Source: JADHLJ01 sp038146985
GTDB taxonomy: Bacteria; Pseudomonadota; Alphaproteobacteria; Thalassobaculales; Thalassobaculaceae
Assembly (NCBI GenBank): GCA_038146985.1
Contig: JAYQSQ010000018.1
Span: forward strand, 151,820 to 215,819
DNA: 64,000 nt
Direction of reading: 5' to 3'
Shown: positions 1 to 8,301 of the stretch, in pieces
How the letters are laid out: every line of letters begins with the position of its first letter
How positions within the stretch are numbered: the first letter of the stretch is position 1
Notes under the pieces: model-generated
The model's database searches: none
Seen by the model: the letters and a program-made list of their open reading frames with translations, nothing else
What the model was told of the DNA's origin: nothing
Position numbers and translations under genes: made by a program

Positions 1-431
1 AGCAAGTGCAGACATCCGTGCACGACGAGATGTTGGACATGGTGATTGAGCGGCCGGCCATACTCTGCGCTCTCGCGAGACACGGTCTCGAATCCCAGGA
101 TCACATCGCCAAGCACATGGCTCATGCCTGGCAGAGTGGAACCAGCCGTCGCGAAGGAAAGCACGTTGGTCGGCTTGTCCAAGCCGCGGAAATCACGATT
201 CAGCCGGCGCACGGTTTCGTCGTCGGCCAGGACGACCGTGATCTCGCCGATCTTGGCATCTGTTCCGTTGGAGCACGCCGCTACCGCGGCCCGGCTGAGT
301 AGCTCAATTTCCGGACAGGCGCGTGTCCACGCATTATCGGTTACCGAGACAACCACCAAATCGTCTTCGGCGGTGGTCTCGCCCATAGCGTCCGGTTCCG
401 GATCGTCGGATCGCGCGCGTCGTCGTCTCAT
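1..431 (-). CDS. ybeY: Endoribonuclease YbeY (rRNA maturation factor), partial
   Basis: Zinc-dependent endoribonuclease needed for 16S rRNA 3' end maturation and ribosome quality control in the cytoplasm. The visible 143 codons end at the window edge inside the family signature: the last residues read LNHHVQHLVVHGCLHL, the first half of the H-x3-H-x5-H zinc motif, so only the C-terminal end is missing. An acidic, low-complexity N-terminus precedes the domain. The ATG shares an ATGA overlap with the stop of phoH, so the two are translationally coupled. The order miaB-phoH-ybeY is conserved in alphaproteobacteria, usually followed by a CorC-like gene and lnt outside this window. Confidence 0.93.
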   Translation of the reverse strand, partial: MRRRRARSDDPEPDAMGETTAEDDLVVVSVTDNAWTRACPEIELLSRAAVAACSNGTDAKIGEITVVLADDETVRRLNRDFRGLDKPTNVLSFATAGSTLPGMSHVLGDVILGFETVSRESAEYGRPLNHHVQHLVVHGCLHL

Positions 432-1447
432 TTTTCGGCACCCTTGCCGATAAGCAGCCCGTCCCGCTTGCCGTAGGCATCAACGATGCGCGTGACCAGA
501 GGATGGCGGACCACATCCGCGGCGGTAAACTCGGTAAAGGCGATGCCTGGCACGCCCCGCAGGACGTCAAGCGAATCCCGCAATCCCGATTTCGCGCCGA
601 ACGGCAAATCGATCTGTGACAGGTCGCCGGTGACGCACATCCTGGAATTCTCACCCATGCGTGTCAGAAACATCTTCATCTGGGTCGGTGTCGTGTTCTG
701 CGCTTCGTCGAGGATGGCAAACGCATTCGCCAGCGTGCGGCCACGCATGAAGGCAAGAGGCGCGACTTCGATTTCCCCGCTTCCGAGTAAACGCTCCACC
801 TGTTCGCCAGGCATCATATCATAAAGTGCGTCATAGAGGGGACGCAGATACGGATCGACCTTATCCTTCATGTCACCGGGTAGAAAACCGAGGCGTTCGC
901 CCGCTTCAACAGCCGGGCGTGACAGGATGATCCGGTCAACACGGCGCCGTTTCAGCAGATTTACCGCCATTGCCACCGCAAGATAGGTCTTGCCGGTTCC
1001 CGCCGGTCCCAACCCGAAGACAAGCTCGCTCTCGGCGAGCGCGCGGATATAGGCATGCTGATTTGGCGATCTCGGCGCGACCGGCCGCTTCCAGGTCTCC
1101 AGATTGGTTGCCGTATCCTCGAACTTCGAAAGATCCGGACCGTCTGCCGATGCCTGCCCGTTGAGTGCGAAGGAAACCGCCGCGTCGACGGTTCCCAGGT
1201 CCATCATGTCCTTGCCCTTGCCCTTTTCCAGGCGCCGGTACAATGCTTCCAGCGTCGCCCGGGCGATGGGGGTTGAGACCTTGTCTCCGGTGATCTCTAC
1301 GGTGTTTCCGAAACAGGCCAGGGAAACCTTCAATTTCTGTTCGATCCGCGCGAGATTGCGGTCGTGTTGACCGAACAGCAGCGGTAGCAGCTTGTGGTCG
1401 TCGAACTCCAGGGTGAGCCGATCTCCGTCACCGTGCTTGACGTTCAC
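428..1447 (-). CDS. phoH: PhoH family ATPase
   Basis: Cytoplasmic P-loop ATPase of the PhoH/PhoL family, linked in other bacteria to RNA handling together with YbeY. The 339-residue length fits the family. Walker A GLGPAGTGKT lies at residues 145-154 and Walker B ILDEAQ at 245-250, followed by the family's TGDLSQIDLP stretch near 273-282. The start is GTG and overlaps the miaB stop in GTGA, and its own stop overlaps the ybeY start in ATGA, so miaB-phoH-ybeY forms a coupled operon. The enzymatic substrate of PhoH is not established, so only the family assignment is certain. Confidence 0.95.
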   Translation of the reverse strand: MNVKHGDGDRLTLEFDDHKLLPLLFGQHDRNLARIEQKLKVSLACFGNTVEITGDKVSTPIARATLEALYRRLEKGKGKDMMDLGTVDAAVSFALNGQASADGPDLSKFEDTATNLETWKRPVAPRSPNQHAYIRALAESELVFGLGPAGTGKTYLAVAMAVNLLKRRRVDRIILSRPAVEAGERLGFLPGDMKDKVDPYLRPLYDALYDMMPGEQVERLLGSGEIEVAPLAFMRGRTLANAFAILDEAQNTTPTQMKMFLTRMGENSRMCVTGDLSQIDLPFGAKSGLRDSLDVLRGVPGIAFTEFTAADVVRHPLVTRIVDAYGKRDGLLIGKGAEK

Positions 1448-2883
1448 CGTGTGCGTTCCTCCCTTTCGGCAGAATAAGCCATGTTCGCGACCCTTGCCGG
1501 TGCGCCGATTGTCGCAATGTGACCCGCAAGGCTGTTGCCCAGCCCTTCGGTGATTTCGACATCGGTGAGGGTGCCGAAAAGCCTATCCGGGCCATCAAAA
1601 TGCACCGACTGCATGTAGGGGCCGCGGCCGAGCAACTGACCCGGACGCTGTCCGATGCGTTCAACCAGGATTTTCTGAGTGCCGCCGATGCTCGCGACGT
1701 TGAAGGCGCGCTGCTGGGCATCAAGGAGCTGTTGCAGACCCTGTAGCCGCTCCGATCTCACATCCTCGGGAATCTGTTCCTTCGCCGCGGCCGGCGTTCC
1801 GGGTCTGGGGCTGTATTTGAATGAATAGGCCTGCGCGAATCCGATCTTGGTGACCAGGTTCAATGTGGCGGCGAAATCGGTATCGGTTTCACCGGGATGG
1901 CCGACGATGAAATCCGAGGAAAGGGCGAGGTCGGGCCGCGCGTTTCGAAGTCTGTCCACCAGGCGCAGATAATCGGCGGCGCTATGCTTGCGGTTCATCG
2001 CTTCCAATATGCGGTCGGAACCCGATTGCACCGGCAGATGCAGGAAGGGCATCAGTTGCGGGATATCGCCGTGCGCCGCGATCAGATCGTCATGCATGTC
2101 GCGCGGGTGAGACGTCGTATAGCGAATGCGCTCGAGACCGTCGATGTCGGCAAGCGCCCGGATCAGTCGGGCCAGAGACCATTCCCGTCCGTCCGGCCCG
2201 TCGCCGTGGTACGCGTTGACGTTCTGGCCGAGCAGGGTGATCTCAAGAACGCCGCCCTCCACCAGACGCCGAGCCTCGTCAAGGACGGCCGTCGCCGGGC
2301 GCGATATCTCCGCGCCGCGCGTGTAGGGAACCACGCAGAAGGAACAGAACTTGTCGCAGCCCTCCTGAATTGTCAGGAAGGCGCTGCTCGAAGTCGCGGA
2401 ATTCTGGGGCAGGTGATCGAATTTGCTTTCCGGCGGGAAATCGGTGTCGAGCAGCCGGGCGCCCCGGGTTTTGGTGCCGCCGCCGGCCGCCTTGGCGACC
2501 AGTTCAGGCAATCGGTGATAGGTTTGCGGGCCGAACACCATATCCACATACGGTGCCCGATCCAGAATCTCCTGGCCTTCGGCCTGCGCGACGCAGCCCG
2601 CGACCGCTAGCAGGACCTCGCGCCCTTCGTCCAGAGCGCCGCTCTTCAGCACCCGCATCCGCCCCAGTTCCGAAAAGATCTTCTCGGTCGCTTTTTCACG
2701 TATGTGGCAGGTGTTGAGAATGATCAGATCCGCGGCATCCGCCGTGTCCACGAGATCGTAGCCGGAAGGCGCCAGCGCATCCGCCATGCGATCGGAATCG
2801 TAGACGTTCATCTGGCAGCCGTAGGTCTTGATGAAAAGCGACTTTCTCGCCGCCGCGTCACGCAGCTTGTTCGGTGCCGTCAT
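1444..2883 (-). CDS. miaB: tRNA-2-methylthio-N6-dimethylallyladenosine synthase MiaB
   Basis: Radical-SAM methylthiotransferase that adds the 2-methylthio group to isopentenyladenosine at tRNA position 37. The N-terminal UPF0004 domain carries cysteines 23 (YGCQMN), 59 (NTCHIREKA) and 97 (AGCVAQ) for the auxiliary cluster. The radical-SAM motif GCDKFCSFCVVPYTRG gives Cys176, Cys180 and Cys183. A C-terminal TRAM domain follows. The length of 479 residues is typical. It is the first gene of the coupled miaB-phoH-ybeY operon and has about 110 bp of leader between it and olsA. Confidence 0.97.
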   Translation of the reverse strand: MTAPNKLRDAAARKSLFIKTYGCQMNVYDSDRMADALAPSGYDLVDTADAADLIILNTCHIREKATEKIFSELGRMRVLKSGALDEGREVLLAVAGCVAQAEGQEILDRAPYVDMVFGPQTYHRLPELVAKAAGGGTKTRGARLLDTDFPPESKFDHLPQNSATSSSAFLTIQEGCDKFCSFCVVPYTRGAEISRPATAVLDEARRLVEGGVLEITLLGQNVNAYHGDGPDGREWSLARLIRALADIDGLERIRYTTSHPRDMHDDLIAAHGDIPQLMPFLHLPVQSGSDRILEAMNRKHSAADYLRLVDRLRNARPDLALSSDFIVGHPGETDTDFAATLNLVTKIGFAQAYSFKYSPRPGTPAAAKEQIPEDVRSERLQGLQQLLDAQQRAFNVASIGGTQKILVERIGQRPGQLLGRGPYMQSVHFDGPDRLFGTLTDVEITEGLGNSLAGHIATIGAPARVANMAYSAEREERTR

Positions 2884-2993
2884 CCGGTTCCGTTCTGCGA
2901 GCGATCAGCCGTAAGCGCAGGCATTCTCTCCGGTTCCCGCGTATTTCACCAAGGGAAAGAGTATCATCGGACCTCGCCAAGTCAAGCAAACCG

Positions 2994-3815
2994 TCACGGT
3001 TCGCCATCCCTTCCGACCCCCTCGGCGACCTGTCGGTAACAGTGATTGGCCAAGGCCTTGCGATCGGCGAAATCGGATGCGCGAACGGGATCATGAAATC
3101 GGATGATGATCTCGGCAGAGCCGAGCGACAAGGCCGACCACAGGTGCGGCGCCAGGTCCATGTCGCCGAACCAGGCATAGAAGGGCCGATAGGCCCGGCC
3201 GATCGGGATGCCGTTTAACCGGGCGTAGCGGATCGAGATCGGCTGAATCAAGACCGCGCTGCTTTCCACGGCCGCGAAAAGCGTGCTCTTGAATGGCAAC
3301 ACGCGGCTGCCGTCGCTGCTCGTGCCTTCGGGAAAGACGATCAGGGAATCCGGGGTGTCGAGCCGCGCTCGAATATTGCCGATTTGGGAACGAGGGTCGG
3401 TGGCCCGCCGGTCGATGAAGACCGTCCGGCACAGCCGCGCCAGAAATCCGAATACCGGCCACGCCGCAACGTCGCTTTTGGCGACGAAACCAGCGTCGAG
3501 CAGGGACCCGAGGGCAATAACGTCGAAATAGGAGACATGATTGGATACGAACAGGACCGACGGATCTTGTACCGGGGCGCCGTCGCAGCGGACGCGCAGG
3601 CCGATGATGCCGGCGGTCAGCCGGTGATGGGCTCGTGGTATCGCGCGCGCCAGGGCCGGCCAGCATGCCAAGGCGGCGGCCTGGAAGGGCAGCAACGCGG
3701 CGGTCAGAAGGCCATAGGCGGCGAGCCGGCTGCCCGCCAACCAGGGGTTGCCGATTTTGGCGATGGCAAAGGCCTCGTCGTTCCGCGCCGCCATTTCGCC
3801 CTGTGCCGTGTTCAT
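2994..3815 (-). CDS. olsA: Lysophospholipid/lyso-ornithine-lipid acyltransferase (OlsA/PlsC family)
   Basis: 1-acyl-glycerol-3-phosphate acyltransferase fold. The HX4D catalytic motif is NHVSYFD (His93, Asp98) and the substrate motif FPEGTSSDG is at 161-169. A hydrophobic N-terminal segment near residues 32-52 suggests inner-membrane anchoring. The gene overlaps by 4 bases the end of an OlsB-like acyltransferase. In the known two-step pathway OlsB makes lyso-ornithine lipid and OlsA adds the second acyl chain, so this neighbour is the reason for choosing OlsA over general PlsC. A general lysophosphatidate role cannot be excluded. A second PlsC-family gene lies at 43279-43995. Confidence 0.8.
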   Translation of the reverse strand: MNTAQGEMAARNDEAFAIAKIGNPWLAGSRLAAYGLLTAALLPFQAAALACWPALARAIPRAHHRLTAGIIGLRVRCDGAPVQDPSVLFVSNHVSYFDVIALGSLLDAGFVAKSDVAAWPVFGFLARLCRTVFIDRRATDPRSQIGNIRARLDTPDSLIVFPEGTSSDGSRVLPFKSTLFAAVESSAVLIQPISIRYARLNGIPIGRAYRPFYAWFGDMDLAPHLWSALSLGSAEIIIRFHDPVRASDFADRKALANHCYRQVAEGVGRDGEP

Positions 3816-4657
3816 TGCAGGCGCATTCCGCGGGCTGTTCGCTCGTAGTGTCGGAAGTATCGCCCCGCCAGGCTTTCCATCCGAACAACAATGCAGACAT
3901 CGGTCGTGTTGAACTGCTCATCGATGACGGCGCCGTCACCGACCCAGCCGCCCAGCCGCAGATATCCTTTGATCAAAGGAGGAAGCGCGGCGGCGGCGCG
4001 TTTCTCATCGATATCGGCCTTGGGTAGAAAGTTCATGTCGACATAGTGGTCCGGCAATGCCCGGGGCCGAAGCTCCTCGGGGGCGAGATGGCTGTGATGA
4101 AGATAGGAGAGAGCCTCTCCATGGGCCAGCGGGTCGCATCCGGGCAGACTCGCGCAACCGAACATCAGCTGGATCTTGTGCTCGAAAGCATAAGCCGCGA
4201 GGCCTTGCCATAACAGCGACATTGTCGCCCGGGAGCGGAACTCCCGATCGACGCATGACCGACCGAGTTCCAATATCTCTCCCTTGGCATTAGTCAGTTT
4301 CGAGATGTCGTATTCGCGCGACGTATAGTAGCCGCCGGTGTTTTCCGACAGCTTCCGGCGCAGCAGGCGGTAGGTACCAACCACCAGACCGCCTCGGGAA
4401 TGATCGACCACAAGAAGATGTTCCGCCTGCTCATCGAAAGCGTCCCGATCGAGCTTCAATATGGCGGTTTCCTGGGACGGCTTGGCGCCCATCTCCTCGT
4501 AGAAGACCCGGTACCTCAATTCCTGTGCCGCCTCGATATCGTGTTTTCCACTGGCGAGACGCACTTCGATGGAGCCTAGACTGAGCGATCCCGGCAGCAG
4601 ACCATTCGCCGGGACCGACGCACTTTGATGCGCGTTGACTTCCGTTGCCGTGACCAT
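3812..4657 (-). CDS. olsB: L-ornithine N(alpha)-acyltransferase OlsB (GNAT-like)
   Basis: Member of the acyl-ACP-dependent GNAT family (hemolysin-like N-acyltransferases) that transfers a 3-hydroxy fatty acid to ornithine. The body contains family hallmarks LRYRVFYEEMGA, LVVGTYRLL, ELGRSCVDREFRSR and LFGCASLPG. I place the start at ATG 4657, because GAAAGGG sits just upstream and residues further upstream look like translated leader; an in-frame start at 4813 would add 52 unlikely residues. The protein is then 281 residues. Its stop overlaps the olsA start, so the pair forms an ornithine-lipid operon. Ornithine lipids replace phospholipids under phosphate limitation in many alphaproteobacteria; no Pho box was identified by eye. 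Confidence 0.82.
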   Translation of the reverse strand: MVTATEVNAHQSASVPANGLLPGSLSLGSIEVRLASGKHDIEAAQELRYRVFYEEMGAKPSQETAILKLDRDAFDEQAEHLLVVDHSRGGLVVGTYRLLRRKLSENTGGYYTSREYDISKLTNAKGEILELGRSCVDREFRSRATMSLLWQGLAAYAFEHKIQLMFGCASLPGCDPLAHGEALSYLHHSHLAPEELRPRALPDHYVDMNFLPKADIDEKRAAAALPPLIKGYLRLGGWVGDGAVIDEQFNTTDVCIVVRMESLAGRYFRHYERTARGMRLQ

Positions 4658-4982
4658 GGAACCCTTTCTAGTTTCGAGTGGAGTACACAAGCAGTTGAAG
4701 AGGTAAGGCGAGAGGTGCGTTCGGTCCAAGTCTCGCGCGGCCCGGTTATTCGTTCGGATCGCGGAATACCGAGAATGCCAGTAGCCTTTTGCGATACAGG
4801 ATGACCATAGCAAGAGATCATTACGGAAAAGCGAGCGCCTGATTATGAATTTGAAATATTTCCACAGCTATCGATCGGCGCCGGGTTCGTCTCTCGGAAT
4901 AGAAGAACCCGCCCCAAGGGAGGCGGGTTCCACCTAATTCACTATTGCTCCCTGCACCCGGTCTGGGCCGGGCCGGGGACTG
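4658..4982. other. Intergenic region between mucR and olsB
   Basis: About 325 bases without a convincing gene. It should hold the olsB promoter and leader (minus strand) and contains the hairpin annotated separately at 4905-4930 just after mucR. In-frame extension of olsB to 4813 is possible but lacks a good ribosome binding site. Nothing else was recognised. Confidence 0.6.
4905..4930 (-). terminator. Hairpin downstream of mucR
   Basis: A perfect 9-bp stem, GAACCCGCC pairing with GGCGGGTTC, encloses an 8-base loop. It lies about 50 bases past the mucR stop. The T-tract on the minus strand is weak (TTCT), so termination may be partial or the hairpin may protect the transcript end. Confidence 0.6.
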
Positions 4983-5417
4983 TTAGCGCCGGGAGCGGCG
5001 GCGCCCGGAATTGCCAAGACCGATTTCCTTCGCCAGCTTGCTGCGCTGCTTGGCGTAATTCGGCGCCACCATCGGATAGGTGCCCGGAAGTCCCCAGCGT
5101 TCGCGATATTCCTCGGGGGTCATGTTATAGGCCGTCTTAAGGTGTCTCTTCAGCATCTTGAGACGCTTGCCGTCTTCGAGGCAGATGATGTAATCCGGCG
5201 TGACGGATTTGTTGATCGGAACCACCGGTTTCGGCGTTTCGGGTTTCGCTGGCTCGGCGATCCCCAGGCCAGTCAAAGCCGCATAGACCCGGTCTATCAG
5301 TTGCGGCAAGTCTTCGGAGGACACAGTGTTGTTCGACACATAGGCCGAGACCACTTCCACTGTATATTCAATTCGATCGTTTTCTTCCGCATCCGCGACC
5401 ATATTTTTCAGTCCCAT
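4983..5417 (-). CDS. mucR: MucR/Ros family transcriptional regulator
   Basis: DNA-binding protein of 144 residues of the MucR/Ros group, which in rhizobia, Brucella and Caulobacter controls exopolysaccharide, motility and cell-cycle genes and acts like H-NS on AT-rich DNA. The C-terminal half shows the family core YIICLEDGKRLKMLKRHL followed by MTPEEYRERWGLP and ends in a basic tail (GRRRSRR). The zinc-finger pattern is Cys-x2-Asp with two His, as in MucR proteins where the second Cys is replaced. The N-terminal half (1-50) is the oligomerisation region. The ATG used lacks a clear ribosome binding site; Met6 is an alternative. It faces a strongly AT-rich region at 5418-5749, a plausible self-regulatory target. 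Confidence 0.93.
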   Translation of the reverse strand: MGLKNMVADAEENDRIEYTVEVVSAYVSNNTVSSEDLPQLIDRVYAALTGLGIAEPAKPETPKPVVPINKSVTPDYIICLEDGKRLKMLKRHLKTAYNMTPEEYRERWGLPGTYPMVAPNYAKQRSKLAKEIGLGNSGRRRSRR

Positions 5418-5749
5418 AATAATGATCGTAACAACTTCCTGCGTCCTCTTATGGCAAGCTTATTGCAAAAGCAACATAAAAAACATGGAGGATTTCTGAA
5501 GATACAATTCTGGCCGAAATCTTTTACACTGATCTAAATTCTCAACAATATCTGAAATAAACTAAGTTACATTCGATCTAAATTCATTATTGAACAAAAA
5601 TTGCATCAATAATATAATAAAAACATTTTGTTTATTTATAAATATTAAATAATGACTCAATAATATTTGATGTATTGGTAAATCTTTAAGGGCGCAGTTT
5701 CACGTATTTCATTTGGCCGTCGCTTGTCATCGTCATTCTTTGCGTCGAA
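5418..5749. promoter_or_regulatory. AT-rich mucR upstream region
   Basis: About 330 bases with no gene, much richer in A and T than the GC-rich surroundings, especially 5455-5690 with runs such as ATAATATAATAAAAACA and several TA steps. A short palindrome TTGCAAAAGCAA lies near 5464. It separates mucR from rimI, so it carries the mucR promoter on the minus strand. MucR proteins bind AT-rich, low-specificity sites and repress themselves, so this is inferred to be an autoregulatory island. Confidence 0.6.
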
Positions 5750-6334
5750 TCAATATCTTGACCAACATCGGTGATAATTCCCGCTGGCTGAGGGAGAATT
5801 TCCGGACGATCGCTTTTCAGCTTTTATACGTTGTAATAAGGACCGGGAGATTTCGGCGCGTAGCACCAATGCGTTGTGAATCGTCCGGTTATTCATCGTA
5901 TAATAGTTGTGCCGAGTGCCGAATTTCTCGAATCCGACGCGGCTATAGAAAGCAATTGCCGCCCGATTCGTTTCACTCACTTCCAGAAAAACAGTGTTCA
6001 CCCGTTTTGAATTCATGAAATACAGGGTTCGTTCCAATAGAGTTCTAGCGATCCCGCGCCGGCGGAATCCGTCTTGGACCGCAATCGAAAGTATTTCGCC
6101 TTCGTCCGCCATGGTGCGGAACAGCACGTATCCCAGGAAACGTGCCGGCGCGCCGTGGCGTGCCTGAACTAACGCGAACCCTCGCATGCCCGCGGACCGG
6201 AGCATGGCGTTGATGTCGCGTGCGCTCCAAGACATGCCGAGACGATGATCCTGAAGCGAGGCGATTTGTGCCGACAGGCGGGGGCCGGGGCGCGTGACCG
6301 GCCGGATCGCACGGCCATATTGCAATGGATTCAT
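5750..6334 (-). CDS. rimI: Ribosomal-protein-alanine N-acetyltransferase RimI
   Basis: GNAT enzyme that acetylates the N-terminus of ribosomal protein S18. The acetyl-CoA loop is RRRGIA at residues 91-96, preceded by EILSIAVQDGF, and the C-terminal GNAT element NRAAIAFYSRVGFEKFG with a Tyr-Tyr pair follows. The start overlaps the tsaB stop in ATGA, the common tsaB-rimI pairing. The protein runs to 194 residues, about 40 longer than usual, with a basic, serine-rich tail (SLLQRIKAEKRSSGN) that extends into the AT-rich region. The tail may be a genuine extension or the result of a lost stop. Confidence 0.88.
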   Translation of the reverse strand: MNPLQYGRAIRPVTRPGPRLSAQIASLQDHRLGMSWSARDINAMLRSAGMRGFALVQARHGAPARFLGYVLFRTMADEGEILSIAVQDGFRRRGIARTLLERTLYFMNSKRVNTVFLEVSETNRAAIAFYSRVGFEKFGTRHNYYTMNNRTIHNALVLRAEISRSLLQRIKAEKRSSGNSPSASGNYHRCWSRY

Positions 6335-7044
6335 GCGCCGAGCGTCGTTGCCGGCGGCCGCAAGTAAAGCGGCGTCAGTCCGGGCGTGTAGGCGCTCGTC
6401 GCTGCTTGGCCCAATGCCATCTTGTCCAGCGCCAGCGCCGCGACGTCCCGGGCGTCGGGTGGTTCGGCGGGGCCGATCTCGACCCGCGCGCGGCTTCTGG
6501 CGGCCGGTTCTTGAAGGGCGGGAACCACGAGCTCGGCGGCATCGCCAGATACGTAAACGATGCCACCGTCCTTGAACATGGCGCCCAGCCGATCGCCGAT
6601 GAGCGCGGGCGTCAGCGCCTGGGCTTGGAACAAAACGCTTCCCGCGCCGTCACGTGCCTGGACAAATACTTCCTCGCGTTTGCTGGCCAGGGCGAGAAGC
6701 AGCAGGTCGAAGGATCCCGATCCGGCGGCGGTGCGCGCACGCTGGGCGACGGCATCGAAGCATGAAATGCCGATCAGCGGACGATCCGCAGCGAGGGCCA
6801 GGCCTTTTGCGGCCGCCATCGCGATTCGCAGCCCCGTGAAGGAGCCTGGGCCGGTCGAGACCGCGATCGCGTCAAGCTTCCGCACCGATACTTTCGCATT
6901 CTTCAGTACCGCTGCGACCATCGGCAGCAAAGCTGCCGCGTGCCCTCGGGTCATTGTCAGCATGTCGGCGCAAACGGTATTCCCATCCCGCACGATCGCG
7001 GCTGAGCAGGCGGCGCTTGAACAGTCGATTCCCAAGATCAGCAT
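6331..7044 (-). CDS. tsaB: tRNA threonylcarbamoyladenosine biosynthesis protein TsaB
   Basis: Partner of TsaD and TsaE in making the t6A modification at position 37 of ANN-decoding tRNAs. The 237-residue length and the N-terminal ASKHA signature MLILGIDCSS, with GPGSFTGLR at 65-73, fit TsaB rather than TsaD, which is longer and carries a metal-binding His pair. ATG 7044 is chosen because the family starts with this strand; longer in-frame reading upstream is not protein-like. It overlaps rimI by 4 bases. The 135-base gap to the divergent deacetylase gene at 7180 holds both promoters. Confidence 0.93.
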   Translation of the reverse strand: MLILGIDCSSAACSAAIVRDGNTVCADMLTMTRGHAAALLPMVAAVLKNAKVSVRKLDAIAVSTGPGSFTGLRIAMAAAKGLALAADRPLIGISCFDAVAQRARTAAGSGSFDLLLLALASKREEVFVQARDGAGSVLFQAQALTPALIGDRLGAMFKDGGIVYVSGDAAELVVPALQEPAARSRARVEIGPAEPPDARDVAALALDKMALGQAATSAYTPGLTPLYLRPPATTLGA

Positions 7045-7179
7045 GACGATCCGACCAAAGCAAAAGGCGCGCGCGTCCCCGGCGGGGCGGGTAAGCGATT
7101 GTTCAAGGCTATGGAACGTTCTGGCATGCACCTTGTATACTGCGATCCGGGTAAATTTGTCCCCTCTCGTTGAATAAGG

Positions 7180-8268
7180 ATGGCAAGAGTGATCAACGGG
7201 CATGTGACCGGCGCCCAAATGGCCGACGCGCGCAAAGGTGGCGGAATGGGCGCTCTCGCGGGGCTTCTTCTGACGGGAATGGCCTGGGCCTGGGGAGCAA
7301 TCGGCGCGTCCGAGGCGTTGGCGCAGGATTCTGCCGCAGTGGTCCTCATGTATCACCGATTCGGCGAGTCCGACTATCCCTCCACCAATATCCGGATTGA
7401 TCAGTTCGAGGCCCATCTGGAGGAGCTTAAGAACCGCCGATACACGGTCCTGCCGGTTTCCGAAATCGTCGACAAGGTCGGGCGTGGAGAGCCGTTGCCG
7501 GATCGCACGGTGGGCATCACCATCGACGATGCCTATGCTTCGGTTTACGAACAGGCTTGGCCGCGCCTGCAGGCCGCGAATTTTCCTTTTACGCTTTTCG
7601 TTGCCACGGATGCTTTGGATCGGGCGTTGCCCGGCTTCATGACGTGGGATCAGGTTCGCGAGTTGGCCAAGGCGGGTGTGACGATCGGCAGCCAGACCAA
7701 GTCGCATCCTCATCTACCGGGGGTTCCCCCCGAAACCGTCAAGCAGGAGTTGGATGCCTCGAACGCCCGCTTCGTCGCTGAACTTGGAGAAAGACCGGCG
7801 CTTTTCGCCTATCCGTATGGCGAATTCGACCTGAGCAGCCGCGAATTGGTGATCGATCGCGGTTTCAAGGCGGCCTTTGGGCAGCATTCGGGCGTCATGC
7901 ACACGGTCCTCGATGATTTCGCGCTGCCGCGTTTCGCCTTGAATGAACGGTTTGGGGGGATCGATCGTTTCCGGCTGATCGCGAACGCGCTCCCCTTGCC
8001 GGTGACGGATGTGTTGCCGGTAAATCCGGTCCTGGGGGACAATCCGCCGGCGCTCGGCTTCACCGTCGCTCCGGAGATTTCGGGCCTCGAGGGCCTAGCC
8101 TGTTTCGCATCGAGCGAGGGTGAGGTTCGGCTCGAACGATTGGAACGGCGGGTTGAAGTGAGGTTCCAGGAGCCCTTCCCACCTGGACGGTCACGGGTCA
8201 ATTGCACCATGCCCGGTCCCGAGGACCGGTGGCGTTGGTTCGGTATGCAGTTCGTGGTCCTGCGATAG
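7180..8268 (+). CDS. Secreted polysaccharide deacetylase family protein (NodB fold)
   Basis: Carbohydrate esterase family 4 type protein, 362 residues. A long n-region and hydrophobic stretch (residues 22-45) ending LAQDSA look like a signal peptide or anchor. The NodB domain shows MYHRF at 57-61, TIDDAY around the catalytic and metal Asp pair (116-117), SHPHL at 175-179 supplying metal His, and YPYGEFD at 211-217. The C-terminal 100 residues form an extra beta-rich domain of unknown role. It probably removes acetyl groups from a cell-envelope polysaccharide in the periplasm; the substrate is not evident. It is transcribed alone and converges on the glucosaminidase gene. Confidence 0.88.
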   Translation: MARVINGHVTGAQMADARKGGGMGALAGLLLTGMAWAWGAIGASEALAQDSAAVVLMYHRFGESDYPSTNIRIDQFEAHLEELKNRRYTVLPVSEIVDKVGRGEPLPDRTVGITIDDAYASVYEQAWPRLQAANFPFTLFVATDALDRALPGFMTWDQVRELAKAGVTIGSQTKSHPHLPGVPPETVKQELDASNARFVAELGERPALFAYPYGEFDLSSRELVIDRGFKAAFGQHSGVMHTVLDDFALPRFALNERFGGIDRFRLIANALPLPVTDVLPVNPVLGDNPPALGFTVAPEISGLEGLACFASSEGEVRLERLERRVEVRFQEPFPPGRSRVNCTMPGPEDRWRWFGMQFVVLR

Positions 8269-8301
8269 AACCGGAAGCCCGCCAAGCCGGCTGCCGATCG
8301 C

